Assembly: GCF_020536995.1 (NCBI RefSeq)
Contig: NC_068359.1
Coordinates: 78,514,178 to 78,578,177, forward strand
Source: Dreissena polymorpha
Taxonomy: Eukaryota; Mollusca; Bivalvia; Myida; Dreissenidae
DNA: 64,000 bases
Direction of reading: 5' to 3'
Made by a program: the position numbers and the translations under genes. A model generated the notes under the pieces. It was not told the DNA's origin. It worked only from the letters and a program-made list of their open reading frames with translations, and ran no database searches. This document shows positions 13,801 through 23,600 of this stretch, one piece after another; positions within the stretch are counted from its first letter, which is position 1; each line of letters starts with the position of its first letter.

Positions 13801-14361
13801 AAACAAACATGTACTTTCATATCGAAGCTAAGTCTCAGTCAAAACGAAAGATCTTATGGAAAAGGCGTTCAATACATGCATTTTTCGTATTTATTTACAC
13901 ACTGCAAATGTACATTCCAACGAATAAAGCATTAAACACATCCTAATTATTATTTAGACAGCAGAACTTACCCCCAGTTGAGATGCAAGGTCTCGTTGAT
14001 AAAGCATCCAAACCATGCATACTTCGTTCACACCGGACACCTTACCACAGTCTAAATTCAATTTTCTGTAAATAAATCATCATACAGATTTTATTAACAC
14101 ACGAGAGCCAGTCCAATTCAAACAAAATATAAGTGTTTTAAATAAAGCGTTCAATTGGTTTACACAGGTGAGCTAACAGCCGTGGAAATGCAGAGTGTTG
14201 TGAAATCCCCGGAGCGATACATTCGAAAGGCCTCGTATAAAGACAAGGGTCCTATGTTGAAGGAGACACGTGAATTGCTGACGTCATTCTACCAACCTTT
14301 CAACGAAAAAATGGCGGAATTGACGGGAGATTCTCAGTTTTTATATATGGATACTTCTTGA
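4694..14361 (+). CDS. CHST15-like: CHST15-like carbohydrate sulfotransferase, 3' exons (partial gene)
   Basis: Four exons (4694-4850, 8115-8286, 12783-12921, 14168-14361) join in phase across canonical AG/GT borders and encode about 220 C-terminal residues ending in TGA at 14359. The family transfers sulfate from PAPS to GalNAc-4-sulfate units of chondroitin/dermatan sulfate in the Golgi (known for CHST15/GALNAC4S-6ST). Seen here: GEASPSN, PGNEN and DYIHHI, then the RDPIDRLYSEY segment, whose arginine and serine match the 3'-phosphate-binding element. Downstream are the RSCVYDHSL, YYIYWQEL, VYNFLGL and FYQPFNEKMAEL blocks seen in CHST15 relatives. The N-terminal membrane anchor and the 5'-phosphosulfate loop are not in these exons and should lie upstream, beyond or behind the LINE. 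Introns are 3.3, 4.5 and 1.2 kb and full of repeats. No frame damage was seen. Closely related CHST paralogues are possible. Confidence 0.85.
5963..6949. mobile_element. Inverted-repeat DNA element split by a second insertion
   Basis: The left end (5963-6041, starting GGGTAATCACG) matches in reverse the right end (about 6829-6949, ending CGTGATTACCC). The left arm stops at TATTACTTT and resumes after another TATTACTTT at 6601, continuing to 6650 with CCGCTCACTTTCCAG, which again pairs with the right arm at about 6829-6850. The original inverted repeats were therefore about 120-130 bp long. No coding capacity was seen. Confidence 0.75.
6042..6600. mobile_element. Insertion nested in the left arm, hAT-like right end
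   Basis: It is flanked by the direct repeat TATTACTTT (6034-6042 and 6601-6609), fitting an 8-9 bp target duplication. On the minus strand the right end reads GGGATGTCAACGAATATCC with runs of ATTCGGAT, resembling hAT-type ends. The left end does not mirror it, so it may be truncated. Inside, 6049-6170 and 6170-6290 are two tandem copies of a unit of about 118 bp sharing ACACCAAGTCGGC and GGTCGGTG. Confidence 0.55.
8115..8286 (+). CDS. CHST15-like exon B
   Basis: Acceptor tttttttccag, donor AAG/gtaaga. Its first base completes the Arg of exon A, giving RLYSEYF. The exon continues with HFHEVVTEGIDLYRKCFERR and VRSCVYDHSL, and ends in phase 0. Confidence 0.85.
8835..8910 (+). repeat. 43-bp satellite, left remnant
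   Basis: This short stretch contains ACAATACAAACACCGCTACAAGACT, the unit that continues after the foldback at 10859, showing that the foldback interrupted the array. Confidence 0.6.
8911..10858. mobile_element. 1.95 kb foldback (long inverted repeat)
   Basis: Arms 8911-9782 and about 10001-10858 are reverse complements with scattered differences; the spacer is about 218 bp. Landmarks pair in order: TAGTCTAGTAGG with CCTACTAGACTA at the tips, then GGTCCACGGTGCATGATTGG, the AAGATGGCCGCC segment, and the TGACCTTGACCT repeat at the inner ends. Both tips abut 43-bp satellite units, so the foldback sits inside that array. No enzyme gene is present. Confidence 0.85.
9850..10216 (+). repeat. Dispersed TGACCTTGACCT repeat, copy 1
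   Basis: A bivalve-type dispersed repeat: it begins with ATGTGTTTGTTAAAAACACA, carries GATGACCTTGACCTTTCACC, ATGCATGCCAAATAT and a run of GACAGAC, and ends GGGGGCATAA. Copies 2-5 share this order. It forms part of the spacer and right arm of the foldback, and a partial reverse copy is in the left arm. Superfamily unknown; no coding capacity. Confidence 0.75.
10859..11800 (+). repeat. 43-bp satellite array with higher-order structure
   Basis: About 17 clear copies of a 43-bp unit containing GATATCACAATACAAACATCGCTACAAGA, decaying after about 11600. Variants recur in fours: the GAGTATTACTATA variant appears at about 11062 and again 172 bases (4 x 43) later, followed each time by the same order of variants. 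Open frames across it are by-products of the repeat. Confidence 0.85.
12783..12921 (+). CDS. CHST15-like exon C
   Basis: Acceptor tgtttacag, donor C/gtgagt. It encodes VQLGIYYIYWQEL, then ILVLQNKDM and KMVYNFLGL, in line with the LxxEDH region and following helix of CHST15 proteins. It ends in phase 1. Confidence 0.85.
13320..13779 (-). mobile_element. tRNA-carrying inverted-repeat element, copy 1 (internally deleted)
   Basis: Begins AAAGGGGCCTTTTCACAG and ends GAAAAGATCCCTTAA, inverted relative to the 24 kb copy. Inside, on the minus strand near 13505-13455, is a tRNA-like 5' half with an A box (TAGCTCAGTTGGCTAATGC), but the B box GGTTTGAAACC is missing. The flanks match the other copies (GTTGCAACGCGAAACGATT, AATGTTTACATTTATC). 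Confidence 0.75.
14168..14361 (+). CDS. CHST15-like last coding exon
   Basis: The acceptor tttacacag supplies GT, completing an Arg codon. The exon encodes KSPERYIRKASYKDKGPML, then LLTSFYQPFNEKMAEL, and stops with TGA at 14359-14361. The basic KSP segment and FYxPFN motif are typical of the family's C-terminus. Confidence 0.87.
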
Positions 14362-14727
14362 ATGACGAAGATGCTTATTGTGTTGGCTTTGAAACATTGT
14401 TAATCGATGCATATTATAATGCGTTGAGCGGGATACACCTACTCGTGGTTTTATAAAAAATATTTCTTTAGATTTTGACCATATCTCAGATAACATGTAT
14501 TTTATTTTATTTCCGCCACAGATTGTTTCCGTTTATTAGTTCGATAGTGTTTCATTTTATGTTCCCAAGCATGTTCATACTTAGATTTCAATAATGAAAC
14601 CAGTGTTTTTTCCTCATTTTGGGAATGGGTGCGGGTCCCTTTGGATTTGGAAAAATTAGCGTCGTTTTGGCTTAAATTGGGAAATAAGTGTTGCTGCCTT
14701 TTTATTAACAAATGCTTAAACATTGAG

Positions 14728-14733
14728 AATAAA
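14728..14733 (+). promoter_or_regulatory. Polyadenylation signal of the sulfotransferase gene
   Basis: AATAAA lies 367 bases after the stop codon, in otherwise featureless AT-rich sequence. It is the first clear signal downstream, so it is the likely cleavage guide. Confidence 0.5.
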
Positions 14734-15023
14734 ATTGATGTGAATACATTTACTAAGGTTTAACTTCCAGAGCTTGCTGTTAGATGAACTCAATGTTGAG
14801 ATTTATTTATATGTTTTTTAACCTTTAATTGGGAATTTTCGGATCCCATTTGAAAAAAAAACATATACGTTTTTCCATTGGAAACGGGGTCCCCTACAGG
14901 CAAAAAATTTGAACGACAAAACACACACACTTCAAATCAATTATTTAGACAGAAACTTTCATATGGCAACACAATTCTTTCAAAAAGAACGAATTACTTG
15001 CCCATCATCTGCGTTTCAAGATG

Positions 15024-15041
15024 TATTAATATTATTATTAA

Positions 15042-15116
<75 letters not shown>

Positions 15117-15126
15117 CATTATTATA
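15024..15126 (+). repeat. (ATT)n microsatellite
   Basis: About 34 units of ATT/TTA with a few interruptions at the edges. It produces artificial poly-Ile and poly-Leu open frames. Confidence 0.97.
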
Positions 15127-16300
15127 ATTATAAAATCCACAATTAATGGGGTTGTACGCACTTATTTTTTAATCCATCGTATATGAACTGAATGATAGTT
15201 TGTTACGTGTATAATATTTAAATGAATACTATTTTTCTAATTAATTTTTAGGTTAGTGATTGTTGTTTGTTAACATAATTACATAGCATGCTTTGACATA
15301 CATAAATCGGTTTTATATCGTCGACGATTGATGATTTTTATGTTAGGAAAGTACATGTGTGAGATTCAATGATGAAGTCCCTCCTCGTCTTAACGACGCC
15401 ATTTTCAAGGGATTTCCATATTTGACTTTTCAGATACGTAATTTATATGCCGGAAACAAAAAAAAACATTAATTGTTATATTATAAAGAATTGCCAAACA
15501 ATATGTTAGAGCTGATAATTTGAAAATTGAATAGATGATAACTTTATAATAATGTATTTTTGATCTTAATTTTGTGCATTTTCAGCATTTTATTTTAAAT
15601 GAATACTTTTTTACAGGTTAAAGTTCTGTACTGCTATTCTCTTATCTACATTGGTTTATTCTACACATATTTTTAGATTTTATGGTTCTGAAGCTGTTGA
15701 TACAGATTACTTTGTGTGATATATCATTATTTGGTGCTGACGTTTTTTTTGTTCATGCAGGGTTTAAATTTTTGATAGAATTTTCTTCCATTCTTATATG
15801 CATATTGGTTTTTATCCGCCTGGCTTTCTTAGTTTTTCGTTTTCGATGTCTATGCATTTCGAGGTGGATTTAATTCTTAAATCGTCATATGCTGTGTTAA
15901 ATATGTTACAACTGTCCTTTGCTTGGACAAAACTGATGTCTAGTTTTAATGGATAATACTTGCATGTTTTTCTCCTGTTTGTCAGTTTTGATTTTACTGT
16001 TCTCTCCTTGTTTGGTTTTTGGTGTATGTATAAATTTGTCTGTGATTGCACTAATAATGTAGTATGCAAGTGAATTTTAATATTCTTATTTATTTTTATT
16101 TCTCATTAATGTTTTTTATCTTTATCCGTTTTCCTGATACACTTGAGGATGAATTTGATATTGTTCTGAAATAGCAAATGTCATTAAAAAAACACTTTCA
16201 AGCAAGACCAGATTCTTCAAAAAGTTTTATAGGTAATGAATTGGAAGCCGCAGTAATTACAAACAAACTAGTTCTGCAAAATAACTTTTGTTTAGGATTC
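15127..16300. other. AT-rich intergenic stretch, nothing recognised
   Basis: Between the ATT microsatellite and the satellite array I see no exon with plausible splice borders, no inverted repeat and no member of the repeat families described here. The longest open frames are 63 and 85 codons with AT-driven composition. Confidence 0.5.
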
Positions 16301-16309
16301 AACATTCAC

Positions 16310-19300
16310 ATAGGATATAGAAATGATAGGCCTGGTTGATGGTATTTTTTTGAATTGGCCACTTGAAATGAAAGCTTATCAAATTGATTGTTTTTATTTC
16401 CTTTCAATTGATTAAAAGCAGGATAATCTAGCCTATCATAGATATGTTTAGTTTATAGTTTTTGAATTATCCATTTAAAATAATAAACAGGCATTGATCA
16501 TTAGTTTTATTTCAATTGTCCTTTATAAATATGCAAACTTACAAATTCAGTCTCGTTTTGTTTGATATAACAATAAGAAATGAAATGCCAGCATATAAAT
16601 TTTATGTTAATTCTGATCAAATTTTTCACTTGAAATGCTAAGCTGGCTCGTCTTAGAAATGATACACTGGCTTATGAAAGGAATTTTCTTTTCTTTTGTA
16701 TTGTCAATTGAATTGATACATTGGCTTATCAAACTGTTTTTTGCTCTTTCAATCGTCAGTTAGAAATGATTCCACTGTTATTGAATTGGGTTTACTTAAG
16801 GTGTTGGTACGCCAGCTTATTTAATTGATTTTAACCCTTTGCATGCTGGGAAATTTGTCGTCTGCTAAAATGTCGTCTGTTGAATTTCTAAAATTAGCAT
16901 TTTCTTCGAATTTTTTTCAAAGAATACTATCAGAATAGCAAACAGTTTGGATCCAGATGAGACGCCACGTTCTGTGGCGTCTCATCTGGATCCAAACTGT
17001 TTGCAAAGGCCTTTAAAATTCAGCTCCAGCGCTTTAAGGGTTAAATGTTTCTTGTAGTAATGATTGACCGGCTTATCATTGATTGTCCTTTTTGTGCATA
17101 TAGTGCATAACAAATGATTCACAGGCTTATGAAATTGAGTAACAATGCGTTTTTTAGTTACTTGTAGTAATGATACAATGCCTTATCAAATTATTTTTCC
17201 TTTTTTGGTTGCACATGGTACATAAGAAATGATATGCCGGCTTATCAAATTGATTTCCTTTTTTGAATGTTAATGTTACATAAGAAATGATTCGCTGGCT
17301 TATCAAAAATTGACTTACAATCTGACTTTACAATACTTGTTGTAATTGTAAGCCATCTTATCAAAGTGATTTTCCTTTATGTGTATATGGTACATAAGAA
17401 ATGATACGCCGGCATATCAAATTAACTTACCGGTGCAATCTGACTTTTAGTTACTTGTAGTAATGATACGCGGCTTATCAAATTGATTTTCCTTTTTTTG
17501 TATGTGGTACATAAGAAATGATACGGCGGCTTATCAAATTTACTTACACTGTGACTTTAAGTTACTTGTCGGCATGGTAAGCCATCTCATCAAAGTGAAT
17601 TTTCTTGTGTGTATATGGTACAAAAGAAATGATATGCTGGCTTATCAAATTGACGTATAATGTGACTTTTAGTTACTTTTTGTAATGGTAAGCCATTTAT
17701 CAAAGTGATTTTCCTTAATGTGCATATGGTACATTAGAAATGATACACCGGCTTATCAAATTGACTAACAATTTGACTTTTAGTTACTTGTTGTAATGGT
17801 AAGCCATCTTATCAAAGAGATTTTCCTTTTTGTGTATATGGTACATAAGAAATGATACGCCGGCTTATCAAATTGACTAACAATGTGGCTTTTAGTTACT
17901 TGTTTTTAATGGTAAGCCATCTTATTAAATTGATTTTCCTTTTTGTGTATATGGTACAAAGGAAATGATACGAAGGCTTATCAAATTGATTTGCTTTTTT
18001 ATGTTTAAATGGTACATAAGAAATGATACGCGGGCTTATCAAATTGATTTGCTTTTTAATGTTTAAATGGTACAAAAGAAATGATACACCGGCTTATTAA
18101 ATTTACTTACAATGTGACTTAAAGTTACTTGTATAAATGATATGCCGGCTTATCAAATTGAATTTCCTTTTTTGTGCATATGGTACATAAGAAATGATAC
18201 GCCGGCTTATCAAATTGACTTACAATCTGACTTTTAGTTACTTATTGTAATGGTAAGCCATCTTATCAAATTGATTTTCCTTTTTGTGTATGTGGTACAT
18301 AGGAAATGATATGCCGGCTTATCAAATTGATATGCTTTTTTATGTGTAAATTGTACATAAGAAATGATACGCGGGCTTATCAAATTGATTTTCCTTTTTG
18401 TGAAAATGGGACATAAGAAATGATACGCCGGCTTATCAAATTGATTTGCTTTTTATGTGTAAATGGTACATAAGAAATGATACGCTGGCTTATCAAATTG
18501 ATTTTCCTTTTTGTGAAAATGGTACATTAAGAAATGATACGCCAGCTTATCAAATTGATTTGATTTTTTTTGTGTAAATGGTACATAAGAAATGATACGC
18601 CGGCTTATCAAATTGATTTGCTTTTTTATGTGTAAATGGTACATAAGAAATGATACGCTGGCTTATCAAATTTACTAACAATGTGACTTTAAGTTACTTG
18701 TATTAAAGATACGCTGGCTTATCAAATTGAATTTCCTTTTTTGTGCATATGGTACATAAGAAATGATACGCTGGCTTATCAAATTGACTAACAATGTGAC
18801 TTTTAGCTACTTGTTGTAATGGTAAGCCATCTTATCAAAGTGATTTTCCTATTTATTTTGTGTATATGGTACATAAGAAATGATACGCCGGCTTATCAAA
18901 TTGATTTGCTTTTTTATGTGTAAATGGAACATAAGAAATGATACGCTGGCTTATCAAATTGATTTTCCTTTTTGTGAATATGGTACATACGAAATGATAC
19001 GCCGGCTTATCATATTGATATGCTTTTTTTATGTGTAAATGGTACATAAGAAATGATATGCGGGCTTATCAAATTGATTTGCTTTTTTATGTGTAAATGG
19101 TACATTAGCAATGATACGCCAGCTTATCAAATTGATTTGCTTTATTATGTGTAAATGGTACATAAAAAATGATACGCTGGCTTATCAAATTGACAAAATG
19201 TGACTTTAAGTTACTTGTAGTAATGATACGCCGGTTTATCCATTGATTTTCCTTTTTGTGGATACGGTACAAAAAAAATGGTACGCCGGCTTATCAAATT

Positions 19301-19640
19301 GACTTGCAATGTGATTTTAAGTTACTTGTTGTAATGATATGCCAGCTTATCAAATACATTTTCTTTTTTTGAAAATAGTCCAAAAGAAATGATACGCCAG
19401 CTTAACAAATGCATTTTCTGTATGTGTAAATGGTTCAAAAGAAATTATACACTGGCCTATCAAATTGATTTTTTAATTGATTTTTCAATTTATTTTTAAT
19501 ATTTTCTGTTTTGCCGGCTTATCAAATTGATTTTGAATTTAATTGTGATTGTTTTTAAGTTGATACGCCAGCTTATCAATTTGATTTTATAATTTGTTAT
19601 TATTTTCTGTTATGTTGGCTTATCAGCTTGACTTTGAAAA
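16310..19640 (+). repeat. Satellite array of alternating 56/57-bp units
   Basis: Two unit types share the core TGATACGCCGGCTTATCAAATTGA. Type A has TTTTCCTTTTTGTG and TGGTACATAAGAAATGATACGCC. Type B has TGTGACTTTTAGTTACTTG and GTAATGGTAAGCCATC. They alternate in many places (A-B dimers) and give way to runs of A between about 18000 and 19200. Edges are degenerate. One small element interrupts it at 16831-17044. Several open frames in it are repeat artefacts. Confidence 0.9.
16831..17044 (+). mobile_element. 214-bp small inverted-repeat element with a perfect hairpin (family A)
   Basis: Starts TTAACCCTTTGCATGC and ends CTTTAAGGGTTAA. The segment 16938-17004 forms a perfect 31-bp stem with a 5-base loop; its arms contain CAGTTTGGATCCAGATGAG. 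A near-identical element in reverse orientation lies at 41701-41913. Confidence 0.85.
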
Positions 19641-20492
19641 AAAATACCTGAATCATCAGAATAACGACTTTGTTTTACTTTTGTTTAATTTACAACCAAA
19701 ATATGTCAATAAATCACATCAAAATGGCCATGAAAAAGTATATTTTCCCGTACGTATTTTGGGAATGATTGGACATTCCCTTTTTAAAATAAACACTGTT
19801 AAATTACATATCATAAAACCAGATTAGCACATTGGTTGATACCATTTCTTTTTAAAGCACTCGAGGCAATAACTAGTTATCAACAGGGGCACAGCACATA
19901 TATATTAAATATATAATATATCATAAATAATATCTATAACATTAATTCCCAGCACTCTAATACCTATGTTCACAACAACCGATCAGAAAGTATCTGCAAA
20001 ATTGTAATTTCTTTATTTCAACAGCAGGTTACAACTATGTCTGTAATATGGGTCGAAACAAACTATCTGGCTTTAGTAGAGGCTGACCAAGCATCAATGT
20101 AGTTCATGCCTTTATTTAATACAATCTCTTGGCACTCTACAAAATGTCTGATCACAGTGGAACTGTACTTGCACATCTGAAAAATACTGCAAATGTTATC
20201 GAACATGTATCATTGCCTTTGTTTTGTACCTGTCCAAATACTGCATGACAAATCTAAGTAATCTGATGCAAAATCATTCTGACAAATATCATTGATCATT
20301 TTAAATATCTATGGACAGCAGTATGCTCATAATCAGGGCTTTTCCTTCTTTCACTGAGGCAAATATAAATCCCTATCATATTCAACCATGTCTACTATTT
20401 TCCTAATTCTAAATCACAAATTTCCTGAGCAAGATACAATTTCCAATGATCATGTGTAATAGATGAAATACGGTATAAATATGTAGACTTGT

Positions 20493-20498
20493 TTTATT
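20493..20498 (-). promoter_or_regulatory. Polyadenylation signal for the coiled-coil gene
   Basis: Minus-strand AATAAA, 182 bases after the proposed stop at 20680, which supports the position of the last exon. Confidence 0.45.
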
Positions 20499-20679
20499 TA
20501 TTAATTTGTAATAAAAACTTTAAAATGTTTACATTAAAATTCTAAAATACATGCATAAATTAAATGCTTACATTTAAATTATGATATTCAAGCATCATAC
20601 ATGAAAATAACATAGTATAAACAATTAATAGAACGAAACCAATGTAAACAAAAAAACACATAAAAGTAATTTTTTTTTT

Positions 20680-23600
20680 TTAATGGACCGGCTTAAGCCC
20701 CTTCCAAATTCTCATTCTATCAGCCTTAGGTAAACCCCTGGAGAGGCCTGATTATACACATCAAACTGAAAAAATTCTAAATTTAAATCAAATGATTACA
20801 ACTACAAACTGATCAGTCATTCTAGGGAAACTTTTTGAAGAACCATGAAAGTGTTATGATTATACACATTTACTTCACGAAACTATATAACAGATATACA
20901 ATATACTTTAAGTCAATGAAGGAACCATTGACAAAATAGGGAACCGATTTATTGAAACATTAAAGGACAATGCCATAACAATCTCCAAGAATCTATGCGT
21001 GGGGAAAAAGAAATGGTACATTAAAGAAACTAACCATGTTTTAACACTTTTGTCACTGTAGCTGATAACCAGGTTTCATTTCCATCCTCATCAACCCATT
21101 TTGCCTGTACATCATCACCTTTGCTTATGTCACACTGCAAAATAATAAACTATTTTTAGTTTTATTGAAACTATTTTTTCCCTGCAAAATATATTTTATA
21201 ACTAACCTTTGTTAATGCACTCCTGATTATCTACATAATAATAATAATAATAATATTAAACACACATTTCTTCCAAGAAAAAAGGAAAACATTAGGACAT
21301 TTATTCAACATTGTTTTTTAGATTGGTTGCATTGAAAGCATTGTGCTTATATTGACACTCCCCAAGTCCATTTCCTGGTAAGAACTGGAACTGGGTGTCT
21401 ATGGAGGAGATGAGAATGCTCTCCATGTAGGGATCAAACCCACAAACACCCGATAGCTAAGCGACCACATCCAATACACCACCTTGACCTTATGGTTATC
21501 ATAACACAATAAAAGTAACCTACTTTTTTAAACTGAAATACATACAGAACATCCAAACATTAAGATGACATAAAATAAACATGAATAAATAATTTACATT
21601 TATTTTCATTTGGCCTATATATGTTGCAACATTGTTATAAATAATACTCAAAATCACGACAAAATGTCAAGCAGTTTTGTTAGATTATGACTGGCAAGTT
21701 AAGACTCCCAATCATCTTTTGCGCAGCTGTTACTACTTTTTAAATTAAAGTATTGTCAAGTCAAACCTTTTAATACAGTATTACTGCATACTTACATTGG
21801 AGTCATTTGGTCGTTTGAGGCCTCTGTTTTCTGAAAAAAGTAATCACTTTATTTTTTTAATTAAGACTCACTTTAATTGCAATCTGAATAGAGTAACCAG
21901 CCTTTGTCACAAAGGTCAAATGCAAATTTTAAATGCTTACCTTATTATAAAACTGGTTATAATAAAAAGGGCTGTGTTTGTGAAACACTTTGCCCACTAC
22001 CTCACTGCTTTGAAGCCATATATTTGACCTTAAAGGATGACCTTGACCTTTCAGCACTCAAAACATGCAGCTCTATGAGATACACATGCATGCCAAATAT
22101 CATGTTGTTATCTTTAATATTGCAAAAGTTTTGACCAAGGTTAAAGTTTTGGAGAGGCACACACATACAATGACAGACACATACAATGACAGACAGACAG
22201 GCAAAAAACAATATACCCCCTATCATTCGATCCGGGGCCATTAAAAGATTTATACTGATAATTGTCTGATGTATCCTTTATATTTATAGGCATACTAGAA
22301 ATGTGTCCATAGGACACGGACGCTCCGCTGATTGGCACTGGTCACAGAAATGGGTCATGCTTTTAAAGGTACACTCCAGAAAAAAAATCAAGCATGAAAA
22401 TAAATAGTGTGTAAGGTAGATTTGTTTTTTGTGGACTGCATTTCTCATTACGAATATATATCAGCATATTAAATAAATCAATATCACTTTATAGCTTTTA
22501 AGTAATGCTCATGAAAAAAAGTATAAAATGTACAAAGAGAAATACACGTAACTAAAAAAATGCAATTAATAATTATGGTTCTCTGGCACTGCTCTTCCTC
22601 AATGATATCTTTCAGCCTATACAATTTCAAGTCAATATCACCAATAGTTTTCAACACGGACCAACACACAGGGGTGAATCTTAATGCCTCTTTACCATTC
22701 TTCGAAAGGCGGGTCATAAAAATGTTTTTAATAATGCACTGTTCAAGGTTAATTTGTGGCAGATTATATACTATTACAGCTAACATATTAGACAAAAAGC
22801 ACTGGACAGATATAAGCAGATGATTACATACTAACCTTCCTTACCAGCCTTTATCTCATCAAGTTGCTTTTGCACCTGCTGGTACTTAGTCAGCAGCTGA
22901 GCATGCTCCAACAGAATCTTTTCATGGTCCTCCTGAATATACATTATGCATAAATAAAATACTTCAAGTATGATTTTTCAAATTTAAAACATTATGTTAT
23001 GCACTAGAATGGGCAAAATTTACAAAACTTTATGTTGTGATGATGCCTTCATTAACAGAATTAAGCTACGGTGCTAGTTCGTTTTACCTGCTAGTTCATT
23101 TTACCGACAGCTGGGACAAAATATCAGTACATGTATATACTCTCCATGCCGAATACTTTGAGAAAATACACAATTTTAAAGAAATTTTTGTTCAAGCTCA
23201 ATAAAACAATTGAACAATATTGAAATGTCATACATATATGTTTCAATTATCATTACTAAATTACAAAAAGAGTGTTGAGTACCCAAAATGTGCTCTAGAA
23301 ATATAATCATGAAATAATGGTGACATATTAAGATTAACACAACACAAGAGCCATAACCTCTGCCTTAAGTGCATCCAGCACAAAGTGCTCCTGAAGGTAG
23401 GCTTTTGAGAATGGATATCAAATATTAGATGCCAAGAGTCCTGTACCTTAAGAGTGAAGTACTTTTCTTTGTACTGCTCATTGTCATCACTCTGTGCGAT
23501 TTCATCTTCGCTGCTCACTTCCTTAGTGTTGTTGTCCACTTCAACAAGCACCTGAAGGTCCTATACCAGAAATGATTTACATACTTTTAATGATTTGTTA

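Noticed and set aside
14878-15186. Open frames of poly-Ile and poly-Leu
   Set aside because: They are translations of the ATT microsatellite.
18453-19047. Repeated YHFLCTIYTK-type minus-strand frames
   Set aside because: By-products of the alternating satellite.
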